Of a stretch of DNA of 43,801 bases, positions 8,119-16,117 are shown one piece after another; within the stretch, counting starts at the first letter, position 1, and each line of letters opens with the position of its first letter. The translations under genes and the position numbers were made by a program. Under the pieces are notes generated by a model that ran no database searches, was not told the DNA's origin, and saw nothing but the letters and a program-made list of their open reading frames with translations. Origin of the DNA: Alkaliphilus hydrothermalis (GTDB lineage Bacteria > Bacillota > Clostridia > Peptostreptococcales > Natronincolaceae); contig NZ_JAFBEE010000023.1 of the NCBI RefSeq assembly GCF_016908555.1, forward strand, positions 1 through 43,801, read 5' to 3'.

Positions 8119-8562
8119 ATGAATTACAAATCTAATGCTAAATTAACAACCTCCATGGAGGATTACCTTGAGATGATCTATCGTTTGTCTATTAATGATG
8201 GTTTTACTAGAATAAATGAGTTAGCTCAACAACTTAGTGTTCAGCCTCCCTCCGTTACTAGAATGATTCAAAAATTAGCCTCTATAGGCCTTGTGGATTA
8301 TGAAAAATATGGTGTAGTCAGATTGACAGAGGCAGGAAAAAAAAGAGGAAGTTCTTTATTAAAACGTCATAATATTATTATGGAGTTTTTAAAGACAATA
8401 GGAGTGACTCTAGGTATTGAAACAGAAACAGAAAAAATTGAACATGCTATAAGCAAAGACACCTTATTGAACATCGTTGATTTTTTAGACTTTCTCGAAA
8501 AAAATCCTGATATAATGAAAAAACTCAGAATGTATCAGGAATCTACTATCGACAATAAATGA
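8119..8562 (+). CDS. mntR: MntR/DtxR-family metal-dependent transcriptional regulator
   Basis: The ATG at 8119 is chosen over a GTG at 8110 because AGAGGTG sits at the right distance before it; the protein has 147 residues. The N-terminal winged helix-turn-helix (MEDYLEMIYRLS, then RINELAQQLSVQPPSVTRMIQKL) is typical of the MntR/DtxR family, followed by a helical dimerisation and metal-binding part (LKRHNIIMEFLKTIGV; IEHAISKD). There is no SH3-like C-terminal domain, as in MntR rather than DtxR. The family represses metal importers when loaded with Mn or Fe. Its divergent partner is a ZIP transporter gene. Confidence 0.85.
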   Translation: MNYKSNAKLTTSMEDYLEMIYRLSINDGFTRINELAQQLSVQPPSVTRMIQKLASIGLVDYEKYGVVRLTEAGKKRGSSLLKRHNIIMEFLKTIGVTLGIETETEKIEHAISKDTLLNIVDFLDFLEKNPDIMKKLRMYQESTIDNK

Positions 8563-8580
8563 AAGGTTGTCGATTAAAAA
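8548..8580 (+). terminator. hairpin overlapping the regulator stop
   Basis: ATCGACAA and TTGTCGAT pair perfectly across 11 bases around the stop codon. The following run is A-rich, so termination is less certain. Confidence 0.35.
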
Positions 8581-8655
8581 TGAATATTGATAGTATATTT
8601 AATACTGAATTTATGCTAAAATAAAATGGTATATCTTAAAAAGGAGGACTTATTA

Positions 8656-9078
8656 ATGGATATTACTGGCGTATTAACTGTAGTCGCAATTTCAGGTATC
8701 ACTATAGCTGGTATCGGTACAGCATTCTATTATTATAAAAAACGTAATCTAGAAAATTTCTTTAATCAAGTACAAGAACACTCAAAGCAAGTTCCAAAAC
8801 AAAAGAAGCATAGTTTCCAGTTGCTCATGTTTAAAGAGACGCTTTTGGCTGCTAAAAAGAAGAAATCGGACAAATCCTCTTTTGCTGCTAAACTCCAAAA
8901 TCCAAAATATTTAGAAATTCAATTAATGCAAATGACAAAGATTCTAAAGGACCCTTCCAATGTACAGGATAAAACAATGAAGCAATCTTTGAAATTGCAC
9001 CAGGATTATCTAGCATGGGAAAAGGCTAAAATTGCAGATGCGAAAAAGGAAGTTGAAGACAAAGCAAAAGCATCCTAG
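8656..9078 (+). CDS. membrane-anchored hypothetical protein
   Basis: The start at 8656 is set by AAGGAGG 8 bases upstream; an earlier ATG at 8626 has no ribosome site. The 140-residue product has one N-terminal membrane helix (about 5-25) and then a long, strongly basic, Lys/Gln-rich, helix-prone cytoplasmic part with many KKK runs. I do not recognise the family. It has its own terminator and no operon partner. Confidence 0.65.
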   Translation: MDITGVLTVVAISGITIAGIGTAFYYYKKRNLENFFNQVQEHSKQVPKQKKHSFQLLMFKETLLAAKKKKSDKSSFAAKLQNPKYLEIQLMQMTKILKDPSNVQDKTMKQSLKLHQDYLAWEKAKIADAKKEVEDKAKAS

Positions 9079-9111
9079 TGGATGTTTTAACCTAATTCTA
9101 CTTCTATATAT

Positions 9112-9137
9112 AAAACCTCCTATCACTAGGAGGTTTT
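9112..9137. terminator. bidirectional terminator between convergent genes
   Basis: AAAACCTCC and GGAGGTTTT form a long stem around TATCACTA. It sits between the ends of the genes at 9078 (+) and 9194 (-). Confidence 0.8.
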
Positions 9138-9193
9138 ATCATTTCTCTATAATTGTCAACTACTCTATCGAATACTTACAAGCCTATTTTTAA

Positions 9194-9694
9194 TTACATC
9201 ATGTTGCACTTTTCATCTACCATGGCTCCACAGCTGACGATACCAGATATTTCTTGATTTGATATGTTAAAACTAGTATTTTCTGTAACGATTTCAGCTA
9301 TCTGTAATATATACGTGAAGGACTTCCCACAGTTATCGTCTAAGCAATCACAGTAGTTTATTACCAAGGGCTCAGTGGTATCCACATTTTGTACTGTAGT
9401 GGGAATCACTTCGGATACCCGATAATTCCATTCATTTAATACAATTAGATTTCCTGTAGGGTTAGACCTTCTAACCAATCGATATACAATACTTAGGACA
9501 GGATTAAGATCTTCAAAAGTAAACTCTAAATTTTGAGAATAATTAATGACAACACAGGGGCTTTGTATATCTCCTGTATTCATTTTAACCTCTGCTAAGT
9601 CTATTGGTGGCTCGTAAGGGGTTAGTTCGTAGGGTATATCTACTACCCTTACTTTACCACAATTTAAAATAGGCTGACCAGCGTAACCAAACAT
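9194..9694 (-). CDS. DUF4489-like single-domain protein
   Basis: About 166 residues; the second ATG is preferred because GGGGGAG directly abuts the first one. The sequence has one copy of a domain that occurs twice in the neighbouring protein: CGKV near the start, (A)EV then PCVVINYS, a central YRLVRR, an EWNYR motif, a YCDCLDDNCGK cysteine cluster, and a C-terminal beta-like segment. The layout resembles DUF4489 proteins of clostridia; function unknown. There is no signal peptide. It follows the two-domain gene by 15 bases, so the two form an operon that probably arose by duplication. Confidence 0.6.
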   Translation of the reverse strand: MFGYAGQPILNCGKVRVVDIPYELTPYEPPIDLAEVKMNTGDIQSPCVVINYSQNLEFTFEDLNPVLSIVYRLVRRSNPTGNLIVLNEWNYRVSEVIPTTVQNVDTTEPLVINYCDCLDDNCGKSFTYILQIAEIVTENTSFNISNQEISGIVSCGAMVDEKCNMM

Positions 9695-9709
9695 AATCAT
9701 CTCCCCCTT

Positions 9710-10735
9710 CTAACATGATCCCTGTTGATTTTTCCCACAGTAGACTAAAGCTGTCATACTCTTTTGACTAATAGCATAATAGGATTGTTGTGACAGATTT
9801 GCCTCTACTATTTCAAATGTATAGGTACAGCTCATGTTAATCTTTGATTTAAAACAATCACAATAATCATACACGATTGGTTCTTTAATATTTGAATTAT
9901 TAACAAATGCTCTTCTAAAAGGCCACTCTCGTAGAACTTGCCTAGTATAATCTGAACATGTTTTTACTAATCTAAAAGTTAGACTATTGAAGTTTTCTCC
10001 CTTTAATATCGAAGTAAGGAAAGCTGAGAAGTCCACCAATACACATTTGTTTACGTTCCTATCAATATCAACCTTTACTTCAGCTAATACAACAGGTGGT
10101 GCTTCTCTGCTTAGTTGAAGGGGTAGAACTGGATTAAATACTTTTCCACATTGAACAAAAGGATTACAATCCTTATCACTATCGTAAAGTCCTGTTTTTT
10201 TATTATAATATAGTTTATTATAATAGACCTTCTGTCTAGAGAATGTCTTCTTACGCTCCTCTTGGTCATACAAAACATTTGCGATAATACTTTTATTAGT
10301 GATATCGTAGTTTCTAACATTGTTTGTTTTAATTTCAACGATTTCGATTCTATAGGTTAGTTTATTGGTGTCATCTTTATCTAAACAATCACAATAGCTA
10401 AGCACAGTTGGCTGACTACTAGCTACATTAGAAATCTCCAACGGCAAGGCAGAATCAAATTCAAATTGCCATTCTTGAAGAATTTGAGGATATACTTTTG
10501 CTTCTTCTTCTCTGACTAACCTATAAATGATACTCAACTTTGAGTCCAATCCTACAACAGTAAAATTAATAAATTCCGAGAACTTTATTACCACGCATGG
10601 TCGTTCAACTTTTACTGTATCAACAAAAACTTCTGCTAAAATGATAGGGGGTTGACTTTGATCTAGCTGGTTAGGCAAGTCTGGCTGAAATACCCTCCCA
10701 CACTTAACATAAGGTCCATAACAGTCTTTATTCAT
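9710..10735 (-). CDS. tandem DUF4489-like two-domain protein
   Basis: A 341-residue protein holding two copies of one domain, about residues 8-160 and 190-335. Both have VxCG(R/K)VFxPxLPxQL, PPxxLAEVxVD, a C(V)-(I/D)FS strand, a RLV motif, EW.F, YCDC followed by a Thr-Tyr beta segment, and a final aromatic-Ile/Ser strand. A Lys/Tyr-rich linker (about 163-188) joins them. Cysteines recur at fixed places (CG, PC/KC, CDC). AGGAGG precedes the ATG. There is no signal peptide, so a cytoplasmic or spore-associated assembly is possible but unproven. The family name DUF4489 is from memory of its pattern. Confidence 0.6.
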   Translation of the reverse strand: MNKDCYGPYVKCGRVFQPDLPNQLDQSQPPIILAEVFVDTVKVERPCVVIKFSEFINFTVVGLDSKLSIIYRLVREEEAKVYPQILQEWQFEFDSALPLEISNVASSQPTVLSYCDCLDKDDTNKLTYRIEIVEIKTNNVRNYDITNKSIIANVLYDQEERKKTFSRQKVYYNKLYYNKKTGLYDSDKDCNPFVQCGKVFNPVLPLQLSREAPPVVLAEVKVDIDRNVNKCVLVDFSAFLTSILKGENFNSLTFRLVKTCSDYTRQVLREWPFRRAFVNNSNIKEPIVYDYCDCFKSKINMSCTYTFEIVEANLSQQSYYAISQKSMTALVYCGKNQQGSC

Positions 10736-10843
10736 GTATTTTCCTCCTCACACTATTATGTTATCTCCGATTACAAACAATCATTTTTGATTCCATAGTA
10801 TGTAGTAGGGATAGTGACTGTTACATATGATATACTACAAATA

Positions 10844-10875
10844 TAAAACCTCCTATCTCTAGGAGGTTCTTTTAT
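10844..10875 (-). terminator. terminator downstream of arsC
   Basis: AACCTCC and GGAGGTT pair around TATCTCTA. It is nearly the same hairpin as at 9112-9137 and lies after the arsC stop on the minus strand. Confidence 0.6.
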
Positions 10876-10935
10876 AATTAAACAAAGCCATTAATATCTG
10901 TCTTTATATTTTGTGTCATGTAAGCTCTTTTACTA

Positions 10936-11340
10936 TTATGATAACGCTCCCTTTTTGACTCTTTGAATCAGATCCTCAACCTTACCTTTGATGATATCCC
11001 TCGTTTCTCTAAATCCATCTATTGGTCCACCAGATGGATCTGTCAATCCCCAATCTTCCTCATGTTTACAAGGAACGAATGGGCACACTACTCCACATCC
11101 CATAGTAACCAAAATATCAATTTCCTCTGGTATATCTGATAGAAGCTTAGGATAATGCTCTGACATATTTACCCCTGCCTCTTCCATCACTTGAGCTGCC
11201 AATGGTTTTACTTCATGGTAGTCTTCTGTTCCTGCTGAATACACCTCCAATACATCTGAACCCAAGTGTTTTGCCCATCCTTCTGCCATTTGAGAACGAC
11301 AGGAGTTGTGAATACATACAAATGCAACCTTTTTTTTCAT
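10936..11340 (-). CDS. arsC: arsenate reductase, thioredoxin-coupled type
   Basis: The ATG at 11340 has TGGAGG 9 bases upstream and gives 134 residues, the usual family length. The N-terminal P-loop Cys9-IHNS-Cys14-Arg15 is the CX5R signature shared with low-molecular-weight phosphatases. Cys82 and Cys86 (GCGVVC) provide the redox relay, and WGLTDPSGG carries the catalytic Asp. It reduces arsenate to arsenite using a disulfide cascade and thioredoxin. It is the last gene of an operon behind two paralogous membrane protein genes, which suggests export or uptake linked to reduction. No ArsR or ArsB gene is present. Confidence 0.85.
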   Translation of the reverse strand: MKKKVAFVCIHNSCRSQMAEGWAKHLGSDVLEVYSAGTEDYHEVKPLAAQVMEEAGVNMSEHYPKLLSDIPEEIDILVTMGCGVVCPFVPCKHEEDWGLTDPSGGPIDGFRETRDIIKGKVEDLIQRVKKGALS

Positions 11341-11402
11341 TTTGCTAACCTCCAATGATTATATATATTAGTATAATTTTGATATGATTAATTTTTATTT
11401 TT

Positions 11403-11735
11403 CTATCCAGACATCGCTATTACAAAGGCAGCGATCGCCCCGCCTACGATAGAAGACAGAATTGTAGGCACTGACTTTTTTAGACTTGCTCCAGAATAAA
11501 TCGCACCTGCCAACAATCCGACCCCTGCTGCCCAAGCCTGATCCACCAAAGCACCACTTTGATAAATGAACCCAACACCATGATTTAGAGCCCAAGTTGT
11601 TCCTACTATAAAGCCAGCAGCCATCCAACCACCTATTGCTCCCCATGCTTCCACCATTTTACCCCAACACATACTAATTAGAAATGGAAATATAAATGCC
11701 CCAACGAATGTAGAAATAGCAAATCCTAACGTCAT
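11403..11735 (-). CDS. small multi-spanning membrane protein, subunit B of a paralogous pair
   Basis: 110 residues with four hydrophobic segments. The core WGKMVEAWGAIGGWMAAGF, then GTTWALNHGVG and AWAAGVG, matches the neighbour upstream, so the two are paralogues and probably form a heteromeric complex. The pattern resembles the Lin0367/Lin0368 putative glycerol transporter subunits of Listeria; that assignment is from memory and moderate. A G-rich ribosome site precedes the ATG. The gene lies between its paralogue and arsC on the minus strand, with gaps of 41 and 62 bases. Confidence 0.6.
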   Translation of the reverse strand: MTLGFAISTFVGAFIFPFLISMCWGKMVEAWGAIGGWMAAGFIVGTTWALNHGVGFIYQSGALVDQAWAAGVGLLAGAIYSGASLKKSVPTILSSIVGGAIAAFVIAMSG

Positions 11736-11776
11736 CCTTCCTTCTCCCTCCAGACATGTATTTATAATGTAATTTG

Positions 11777-12154
11777 TTATGATTTTTTACTGTCGCTTGC
11801 TTCCTTTACTAGATCTTTTTGAATTGCAGCTGCCGAAATCCCTCCTGCAATAGCCCCTAAAGTTACAATCGTTAGGGTAGGAATCGCTTTAACTAAGGGT
11901 TCAACACTTCCCCAACGAAATACTGGAATCAGCATACCACACACCCCTATTGCTAGTCCCATATCCACCCATGCACCTTCAGGAGGATTATGAAGAATCC
12001 CAATGTGATGATTTAAGAACCACATAGTCCCAATGATAACTAAAGCTGCAAACCATCCTCCTGCGATTCCATAGTCTACAACAAACTTACCCCAGACCCC
12101 CATTACAAAAATTCCAGCGATGGCTCCACCTATAATCGTGCTAAAATTTCTCAT
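11777..12154 (-). CDS. small multi-spanning membrane protein, subunit A of a paralogous pair
   Basis: 125 residues with about four membrane segments and a charged C-terminal tail. It shares with the next gene WGKFVVDYGIAGGWFAAL, then GTMWFLNHHIG and GAWVDMGLAIGV. The conserved Trp, His and Asp in and near membrane helices suggest a transport path. It is the first gene of the arsC operon, behind a consensus promoter overlapped by a perfect palindrome (12190-12226). It may be related to the Lin0368-type glycerol transporter family; with arsC downstream, an arsenic or small-solute channel is also possible. Confidence 0.6.
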   Translation of the reverse strand: MRNFSTIIGGAIAGIFVMGVWGKFVVDYGIAGGWFAALVIIGTMWFLNHHIGILHNPPEGAWVDMGLAIGVCGMLIPVFRWGSVEPLVKAIPTLTIVTLGAIAGGISAAAIQKDLVKEASDSKKS

Positions 12155-12189
12155 GTTTTCATCCCCTCTATTGATAACATTAATGAATA

Positions 12190-12226
12190 CATAGATAATT
12201 ATCTATGATATATTTATACTTGTCAA
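12190..12226 (-). promoter_or_regulatory. promoter and palindromic operator of the arsC operon
   Basis: On the minus strand TTGACA (12221-12226), a 17-base spacer and GATAAT (12198-12203) form a near-consensus sigma-A promoter. CATAGATAATTATCTATG (12190-12207), a perfect 18-bp palindrome, covers the -10 box. This layout is typical of repression by a dimeric repressor. Confidence 0.75.
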
Positions 12227-12290
12227 TGTGTTTTTCATACATTTAACATTGTAAATCATATTGTATCAATATTCCCATAATGTATAAGAA

Positions 12291-12342
12291 AACCCCTAGA
12301 TAGAAGATAGCTTTAGTTATCTGCTATTTCTACCTAGGAGGT
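12291..12342 (-). terminator. terminator of the acetyltransferase gene
   Basis: A long imperfect stem pairs ACCCCTAGATAGAAGATAGC with GCTATTTCTACCTAGGAGGT. On the minus strand the stem ends in GGGGTTTTCTT. Confidence 0.65.
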
Positions 12343-12397
12343 GCTTCTATTTCTCTATTTCTTATTTCATTGTTCTATTGCATTTTATTAATCCAAA

Positions 12398-12943
12398 TTA
12401 CAACTTACCCAAAATAAGTTTATCGTAGTAATTACCCTCTATAAAATAGTAGTCTTTTAACCGTCCCTCTACGATAAATCCGTTCTTTTCTAAAGCCCTA
12501 CTTGACCCAGTATTGGCCTCCACCACCTGAGCATGGAGCTTATGCAGATCCATAGTTTCAAATGCAAAATCACTCATCAACTTAATGGCTTCAGTAGCAT
12601 AGCCTTTTCCCCAGTGATTCTTGTTGAACAGATAGCCAATTTCAGCATGTTTAGCACCATGGTCAAAACCAAAGATCATTGCTGTACCAATCACCTCGTG
12701 GGTAGACTTAAGGACTATAGAGGCATATAAATGGTTTCCTGCCGCCTCCCTTCGAACCAGTTCTTCAATATATGCTCGGGTTTCTTCAATATTTTTCATT
12801 AGATTCCACCCTATAAACCTCTTAACTTCCATATCCGATGCATAACTATGTACAGCTTCAGTATCATCAGTTGAAATAGGTTTAAAATAAATTAGATCCC
12901 CTTCCAATCGGTGAAACAGCTCAAGATTTACCTTTGTGATCAT
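12398..12943 (-). CDS. GNAT acetyltransferase, RimJ/RimL-like
   Basis: A 181-residue GNAT protein. It has the family start (LIYFKPISTDDTEAVHSY), the acetyl-CoA loop region HWGKGYATEAIKLMSDFAF (the Q/RxxGxG/A motif variant), and the C-terminal SSRALEKNGFIVEGRLKDYY motif typical of RimJ/RimL-type N-terminal or amino-group acetyltransferases. It probably acetylates an amine on a protein or small molecule. AGGGGG precedes the ATG. It stands as a single gene with its own terminator. The substrate cannot be predicted. Confidence 0.8.
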   Translation of the reverse strand: MITKVNLELFHRLEGDLIYFKPISTDDTEAVHSYASDMEVKRFIGWNLMKNIEETRAYIEELVRREAAGNHLYASIVLKSTHEVIGTAMIFGFDHGAKHAEIGYLFNKNHWGKGYATEAIKLMSDFAFETMDLHKLHAQVVEANTGSSRALEKNGFIVEGRLKDYYFIEGNYYDKLILGKL

Positions 12944-12971
12944 TATCGTATCCCCCTCTGATTAATATATA

Positions 12972-13083
12972 TTATTTTAATCCATTAAGTCTAATAACGT
13001 CCAATTCTTCTTTATTGAAAACACCAGTCTCATAAAGCCATAGAAATTCCTCCGAAACACTTCTATGAAAAAACAGTTTATTT
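12972..13083 (-). pseudogene. possible C-terminal coding remnant
   Basis: Directly after the HxlR gene on the minus strand, another frame stays open for more than 30 codons and reads SVSEEFLWLYETGVFNKEEL before a stop at 12972. There is no start or ribosome site. It could be the tail of a lost gene or chance; I do not recognise it. Confidence 0.25.
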
Positions 13084-13410
13084 AATTCTCTTTCCCCAAT
13101 TTGCCAGTTGCTTTAGCGCCGGTATCAGATTTTCTCCATTTTCAGTTAGGGCATATTCAACCCTTGGTGGTACTTCCATATATTGTTGACGTTTGATAAT
13201 ATTATTAGCTTCTAGGTCTTTTAACGTCTGAGTCAACATCATATTGGTAATTCCATCTATATTTCTTTTCAATTCATTGTATCTCATAGTTTCAGACTTA
13301 CTTAAAGCCCAAATAATAGGCAACCTCCACTTTCCACCAATAATTTTTAATGCAAAAGTCAACGGACAATGATCCAAGGAGCTCTTATATACCTTTTTAT
13401 CCTTCACCAT
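13078..13410 (-). CDS. HxlR-family transcriptional regulator
   Basis: A 110-residue winged-helix protein with the family hallmarks: a Cys near the N-terminus (LDHCPLTFALKIIGGKWRLP), IWALSKSETMRYNELKRNI, then GITNMMLTQTLKDLEANNII and the wing RVEYALTENG. HxlR/MarR-like regulators often sense electrophiles or thiol stress through that Cys. TTGGAG lies just before the ATG. It is divergent from a GNAT acetyltransferase gene with 147 bases between starts, so that gene is a likely target. Confidence 0.85.
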   Translation of the reverse strand: MVKDKKVYKSSLDHCPLTFALKIIGGKWRLPIIWALSKSETMRYNELKRNIDGITNMMLTQTLKDLEANNIIKRQQYMEVPPRVEYALTENGENLIPALKQLANWGKRIK

Positions 13411-13460
13411 ATCACTCCAATACTCAGTTTTTACTTCCTTACTCAGAAAATACTACGTAC

Positions 13461-13488
13461 TTGTTATTATTCTTCTAATTGGTATAAT
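13461..13488 (+). promoter_or_regulatory. promoter of the divergent acetyltransferase gene
   Basis: TTGTTA, a 16-base spacer and TATAAT precede the gene at 13558. A self-complementary ACGTAC core sits just upstream (13454-13460) and could be the binding site of the HxlR regulator. Confidence 0.5.
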
Positions 13489-13557
13489 CATATCAAAGTC
13501 GCTGGATTAATCAAGTAACTTTGCAAATTCTATCAAATTTTTTAAAGGAGGATTAGT

Positions 13558-14103
13558 ATGAAAATCCATTATGAAGTAATATCTCAAAATGATATAAGTA
13601 CAATCAAAAATCTATGTAATGAATTAATGGCTTACCAGCAATCCAAAGCCCACATTCATCCCGAGTGGTTTGACAATATGAGTTTTGAAACTAGATTAGC
13701 TCCCTCCGTGAAGGGTGCGAAAGAAAACTTTATCATCATTGCTAAGGATGGCGATGTAGTGGTTGGATATGCCTATAGCAATATTACATCCAAGTACATT
13801 TACTCTGGTGGTTTTGCAACCCTAGATCCTGTAGATTTCTTTGATTTTGATTCTGTTGAGGGGGAAGATGTAGGTTGTCTTTCTCAGTTCTATATAAAAG
13901 ACGAGTATCGTGGAGCAGGGATTGGCTCCGTTTTATTCGAAAGGAGTATGGACTGGTTGAAGTCCTTTAATTCCATAAAAGATTTTTTTATTTTTGTATC
14001 TAATGGTAATGATGGGGCATTGAAGTTTTATCAAAATAAAGGTTTCAGTGTCAGTCATCAAATTTTGGATGGGTTTATTACGGTGTTGAAGAAAATAAAA
14101 TAA
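13558..14103 (+). CDS. GNAT family N-acetyltransferase
   Basis: A 181-residue protein; AAGGAGG lies 7 bases before the ATG. The acetyl-CoA motif is LSQFYIKDEYRGAGIGSVLF (R/QxxGxG), followed by the usual SNGNDGALKFYQNKGF segment that closes the GNAT fold. The N-terminal part includes a long loop (about 45-90) that would define the substrate site. It has its own promoter and is divergent from the HxlR regulator gene. The substrate is unknown; a detoxifying role controlled by HxlR is an inference. Confidence 0.8.
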   Translation: MKIHYEVISQNDISTIKNLCNELMAYQQSKAHIHPEWFDNMSFETRLAPSVKGAKENFIIIAKDGDVVVGYAYSNITSKYIYSGGFATLDPVDFFDFDSVEGEDVGCLSQFYIKDEYRGAGIGSVLFERSMDWLKSFNSIKDFFIFVSNGNDGALKFYQNKGFSVSHQILDGFITVLKKIK

Positions 14104-14165
14104 CCACTGTAATATATAACATGCAATTACAGAAAAACACATACCACAGATATATCAATATAACT

Positions 14166-14230
14166 AAAACCCCCTTTAAGTAGAAGTTCTGTCTAAATCT
14201 CCAGTACTTCCACCCTAAGGGGGCTTTCTT
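14166..14230. terminator. bidirectional terminator between acetyltransferase and glnS
   Basis: CCCCCTT (14170-14176) pairs with AAGGGGG (14217-14223), with an inner AGAAGT/ACTTC pairing. It lies between two converging genes and is flanked by A and T runs. Confidence 0.65.
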
Positions 14231-14252
14231 ATATCAATCTTTTATTTTAGAA

Positions 14253-15986
14253 TTACTTTTGTGGCTTCCAAGAACTTTTTAATGAAACAATTCTGTTGAA
14301 TATTGGCTTTTCTGATGTTGAATATTTAGTATCCACAGTGAAGTAGCCATGTCTCATAAATTGGAACTTATCCTCTGGTTTAACATCCTTTAAGAATGGC
14401 TCTAAATAACATTCCTTTAGAATGATTAGGGATTCTGGATTGATTTTATCATTCCAATTAATTGATTCCTTGGCTGTTACGATCGCTTCCTCTTCTTGAT
14501 CTGCTGGTATTTCTTCTATCTCTTCTTCACTTTCATCCTTCAGGAGATGATCATAAAGACGTACCTCCGCCTTCACTGCCTCCTGTGCTGATACCCAATG
14601 GATGGTGCCTTTTACTTTTCTTCCGGTAAATCCAGTACCACTCTTTGTCTCGGGGTCATAAGTACAACGTAACTCGATCACTTCTCCAGCATCGTTTTTG
14701 ATTACCTCTTCACATTTGATGAAATAGGCATGCTTTAAACGAACTTCATTACCAGGAAACAACCTAAAGTATTTTTTTGGAGGGTTCTCCATAAAGTCTT
14801 CCCTCTCAATATAGATTTCTCTAGAGAAGGGCATTTTTCTACTGCCTAGCGCTGGGTTGTCATTGTTATTCTCAGCATCTAGATATTCCACTTCACCTTC
14901 TGGATAGTTGGTGATGATTACCTTTAGAGGATCTAATACCGCCATAACACTAGGTACTTTAGTCTTTAGGTCTTCACGAATACTGTGTTCTAGCATAGCT
15001 GTGTCAACAACACTTTCACTCTTGGAAGTCCCGATTTCTCCTAAGAAATGTTTGATGGCTTCTGGAGTATATCCTCTTCTCCTTAATCCCCTTAGGGTTG
15101 GTAGACGTGGATCATCCCATCCGTCAACAAATCCGCCACCTACTAGCTCTCTTAGATATCGCTTGCTGGTGACAACTCCCTTTAGGTTCATTCTTCCGAA
15201 TTCCCTTTGTTTTGGTGGGCTTGGAATCTCCAATTCGTTTAGTACCCATTCATAAAGAGGCCGGTGATCCTTGAATTCAATCGAACATAGGGAGTGGGTG
15301 ATTCCTTCATAAGCATCCTGTAGTGGATGGGCATAGTCATACATAGGATAGATACACCAAGCATCCCCTGTTCTATAATGATGTTTGTATTGAATACGAT
15401 AAATAACAGGATCCCTTAGGTTTATATTAGGGGATGACATATCTATTTTAGCCCTTAATACTCTAGATCCTTCTGGATACTTTCCATTCCTCATTCCTTC
15501 AAATAGCTCTAGGTTTTCTTCTACTGAACGATCCCTAAAGGGACTGTTCTTCCCAGGCTCTGTTAAGGTTCCTCTATACTCCCGCATTTCTGCAGCGCTT
15601 AAATCACATACAAAGGCTTTACCCTTTTTAATTAATGTAATAGCCCCTTGATAAATTTCTTCAAAATAGTCGGACCCATAGAATAAACGATCCTCCCAAT
15701 CAAAACCCATCCATTGCATATCTTCCTTTATAGAGTTAACATATTCTATGTCTTCCTTAGCAGGATTCGTATCATCAAATCTAAGGTTAAACTTTCCACC
15801 AAATCTTTCTGCTATACTATAGCTTATATTGATGGCATAGGCACTTCCGATATGGAGGTAACCGTTTGGTTCGGGGGGAAAACGTGTATGTATATCCCTT
15901 TCAAATACTCCCTCTTCAATATCCTTTTCAACTATTCTAGTCAGAAAATTTGAAGGAAGAAGTGTGTTTTCATGTTCTGTTGCCAT
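14253..15986 (-). CDS. glnS: glutaminyl-tRNA synthetase
   Basis: 577 residues from the ATG at 15986, 8 bases after AGGAGG; an upstream in-frame TTG is less well placed. Class I signatures are present: PEPNGYLHIGSAYAI (HIGH motif) and VVTSKRYL (KMSKS-type motif), plus the GlnRS/GluRS-specific RFDDTNP and the C-terminal beta-barrel anticodon region. It charges tRNA-Gln with glutamine in the cytoplasm. The GlnRS-type subfamily is indicated by the HIGS/TSKRYL pattern and the length. The gene is monocistronic, with its own promoter (16118-16146), a structured leader and a terminator. Confidence 0.92.
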   Translation of the reverse strand: MATEHENTLLPSNFLTRIVEKDIEEGVFERDIHTRFPPEPNGYLHIGSAYAINISYSIAERFGGKFNLRFDDTNPAKEDIEYVNSIKEDMQWMGFDWEDRLFYGSDYFEEIYQGAITLIKKGKAFVCDLSAAEMREYRGTLTEPGKNSPFRDRSVEENLELFEGMRNGKYPEGSRVLRAKIDMSSPNINLRDPVIYRIQYKHHYRTGDAWCIYPMYDYAHPLQDAYEGITHSLCSIEFKDHRPLYEWVLNELEIPSPPKQREFGRMNLKGVVTSKRYLRELVGGGFVDGWDDPRLPTLRGLRRRGYTPEAIKHFLGEIGTSKSESVVDTAMLEHSIREDLKTKVPSVMAVLDPLKVIITNYPEGEVEYLDAENNNDNPALGSRKMPFSREIYIEREDFMENPPKKYFRLFPGNEVRLKHAYFIKCEEVIKNDAGEVIELRCTYDPETKSGTGFTGRKVKGTIHWVSAQEAVKAEVRLYDHLLKDESEEEIEEIPADQEEEAIVTAKESINWNDKINPESLIILKECYLEPFLKDVKPEDKFQFMRHGYFTVDTKYSTSEKPIFNRIVSLKSSWKPQK

Positions 15987-16007
15987 AAACAATACCTCCT
16001 CTGGACA

Positions 16008-16098
16008 TATTAAGCAAAACCCTATGAAGTCACCATTTGTAACTCCTCAGGGTTTGTAGAATCTCCTCATTGTACTTAGCCAGTTCTATTGCTTAATA
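16008..16098 (-). promoter_or_regulatory. foldable 5' leader of glnS
   Basis: TATTAAGCAA (16008-16017) and TTGCTTAATA (16089-16098) are perfect 10-bp arms of a long-range stem. Inside it, AAACCCT (16017-16023) pairs with AGGGTTT (16049-16055), capped by AGTCAC/GTAACT. The outer stem ends about 8 bases before the ribosome site. There is no T-box sequence, so it is not a T-box leader. Confidence 0.45.
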
Positions 16099-16117
16099 CA
16101 CTAACTGATTTGTTGAT

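Noticed and set aside
11395..11646. Trp/Gly/Cys-rich reading frame overlapping the second membrane protein of the arsC operon
   Set aside because: It lies in another frame of a convincing gene, has no ribosome site and shows no family pattern.
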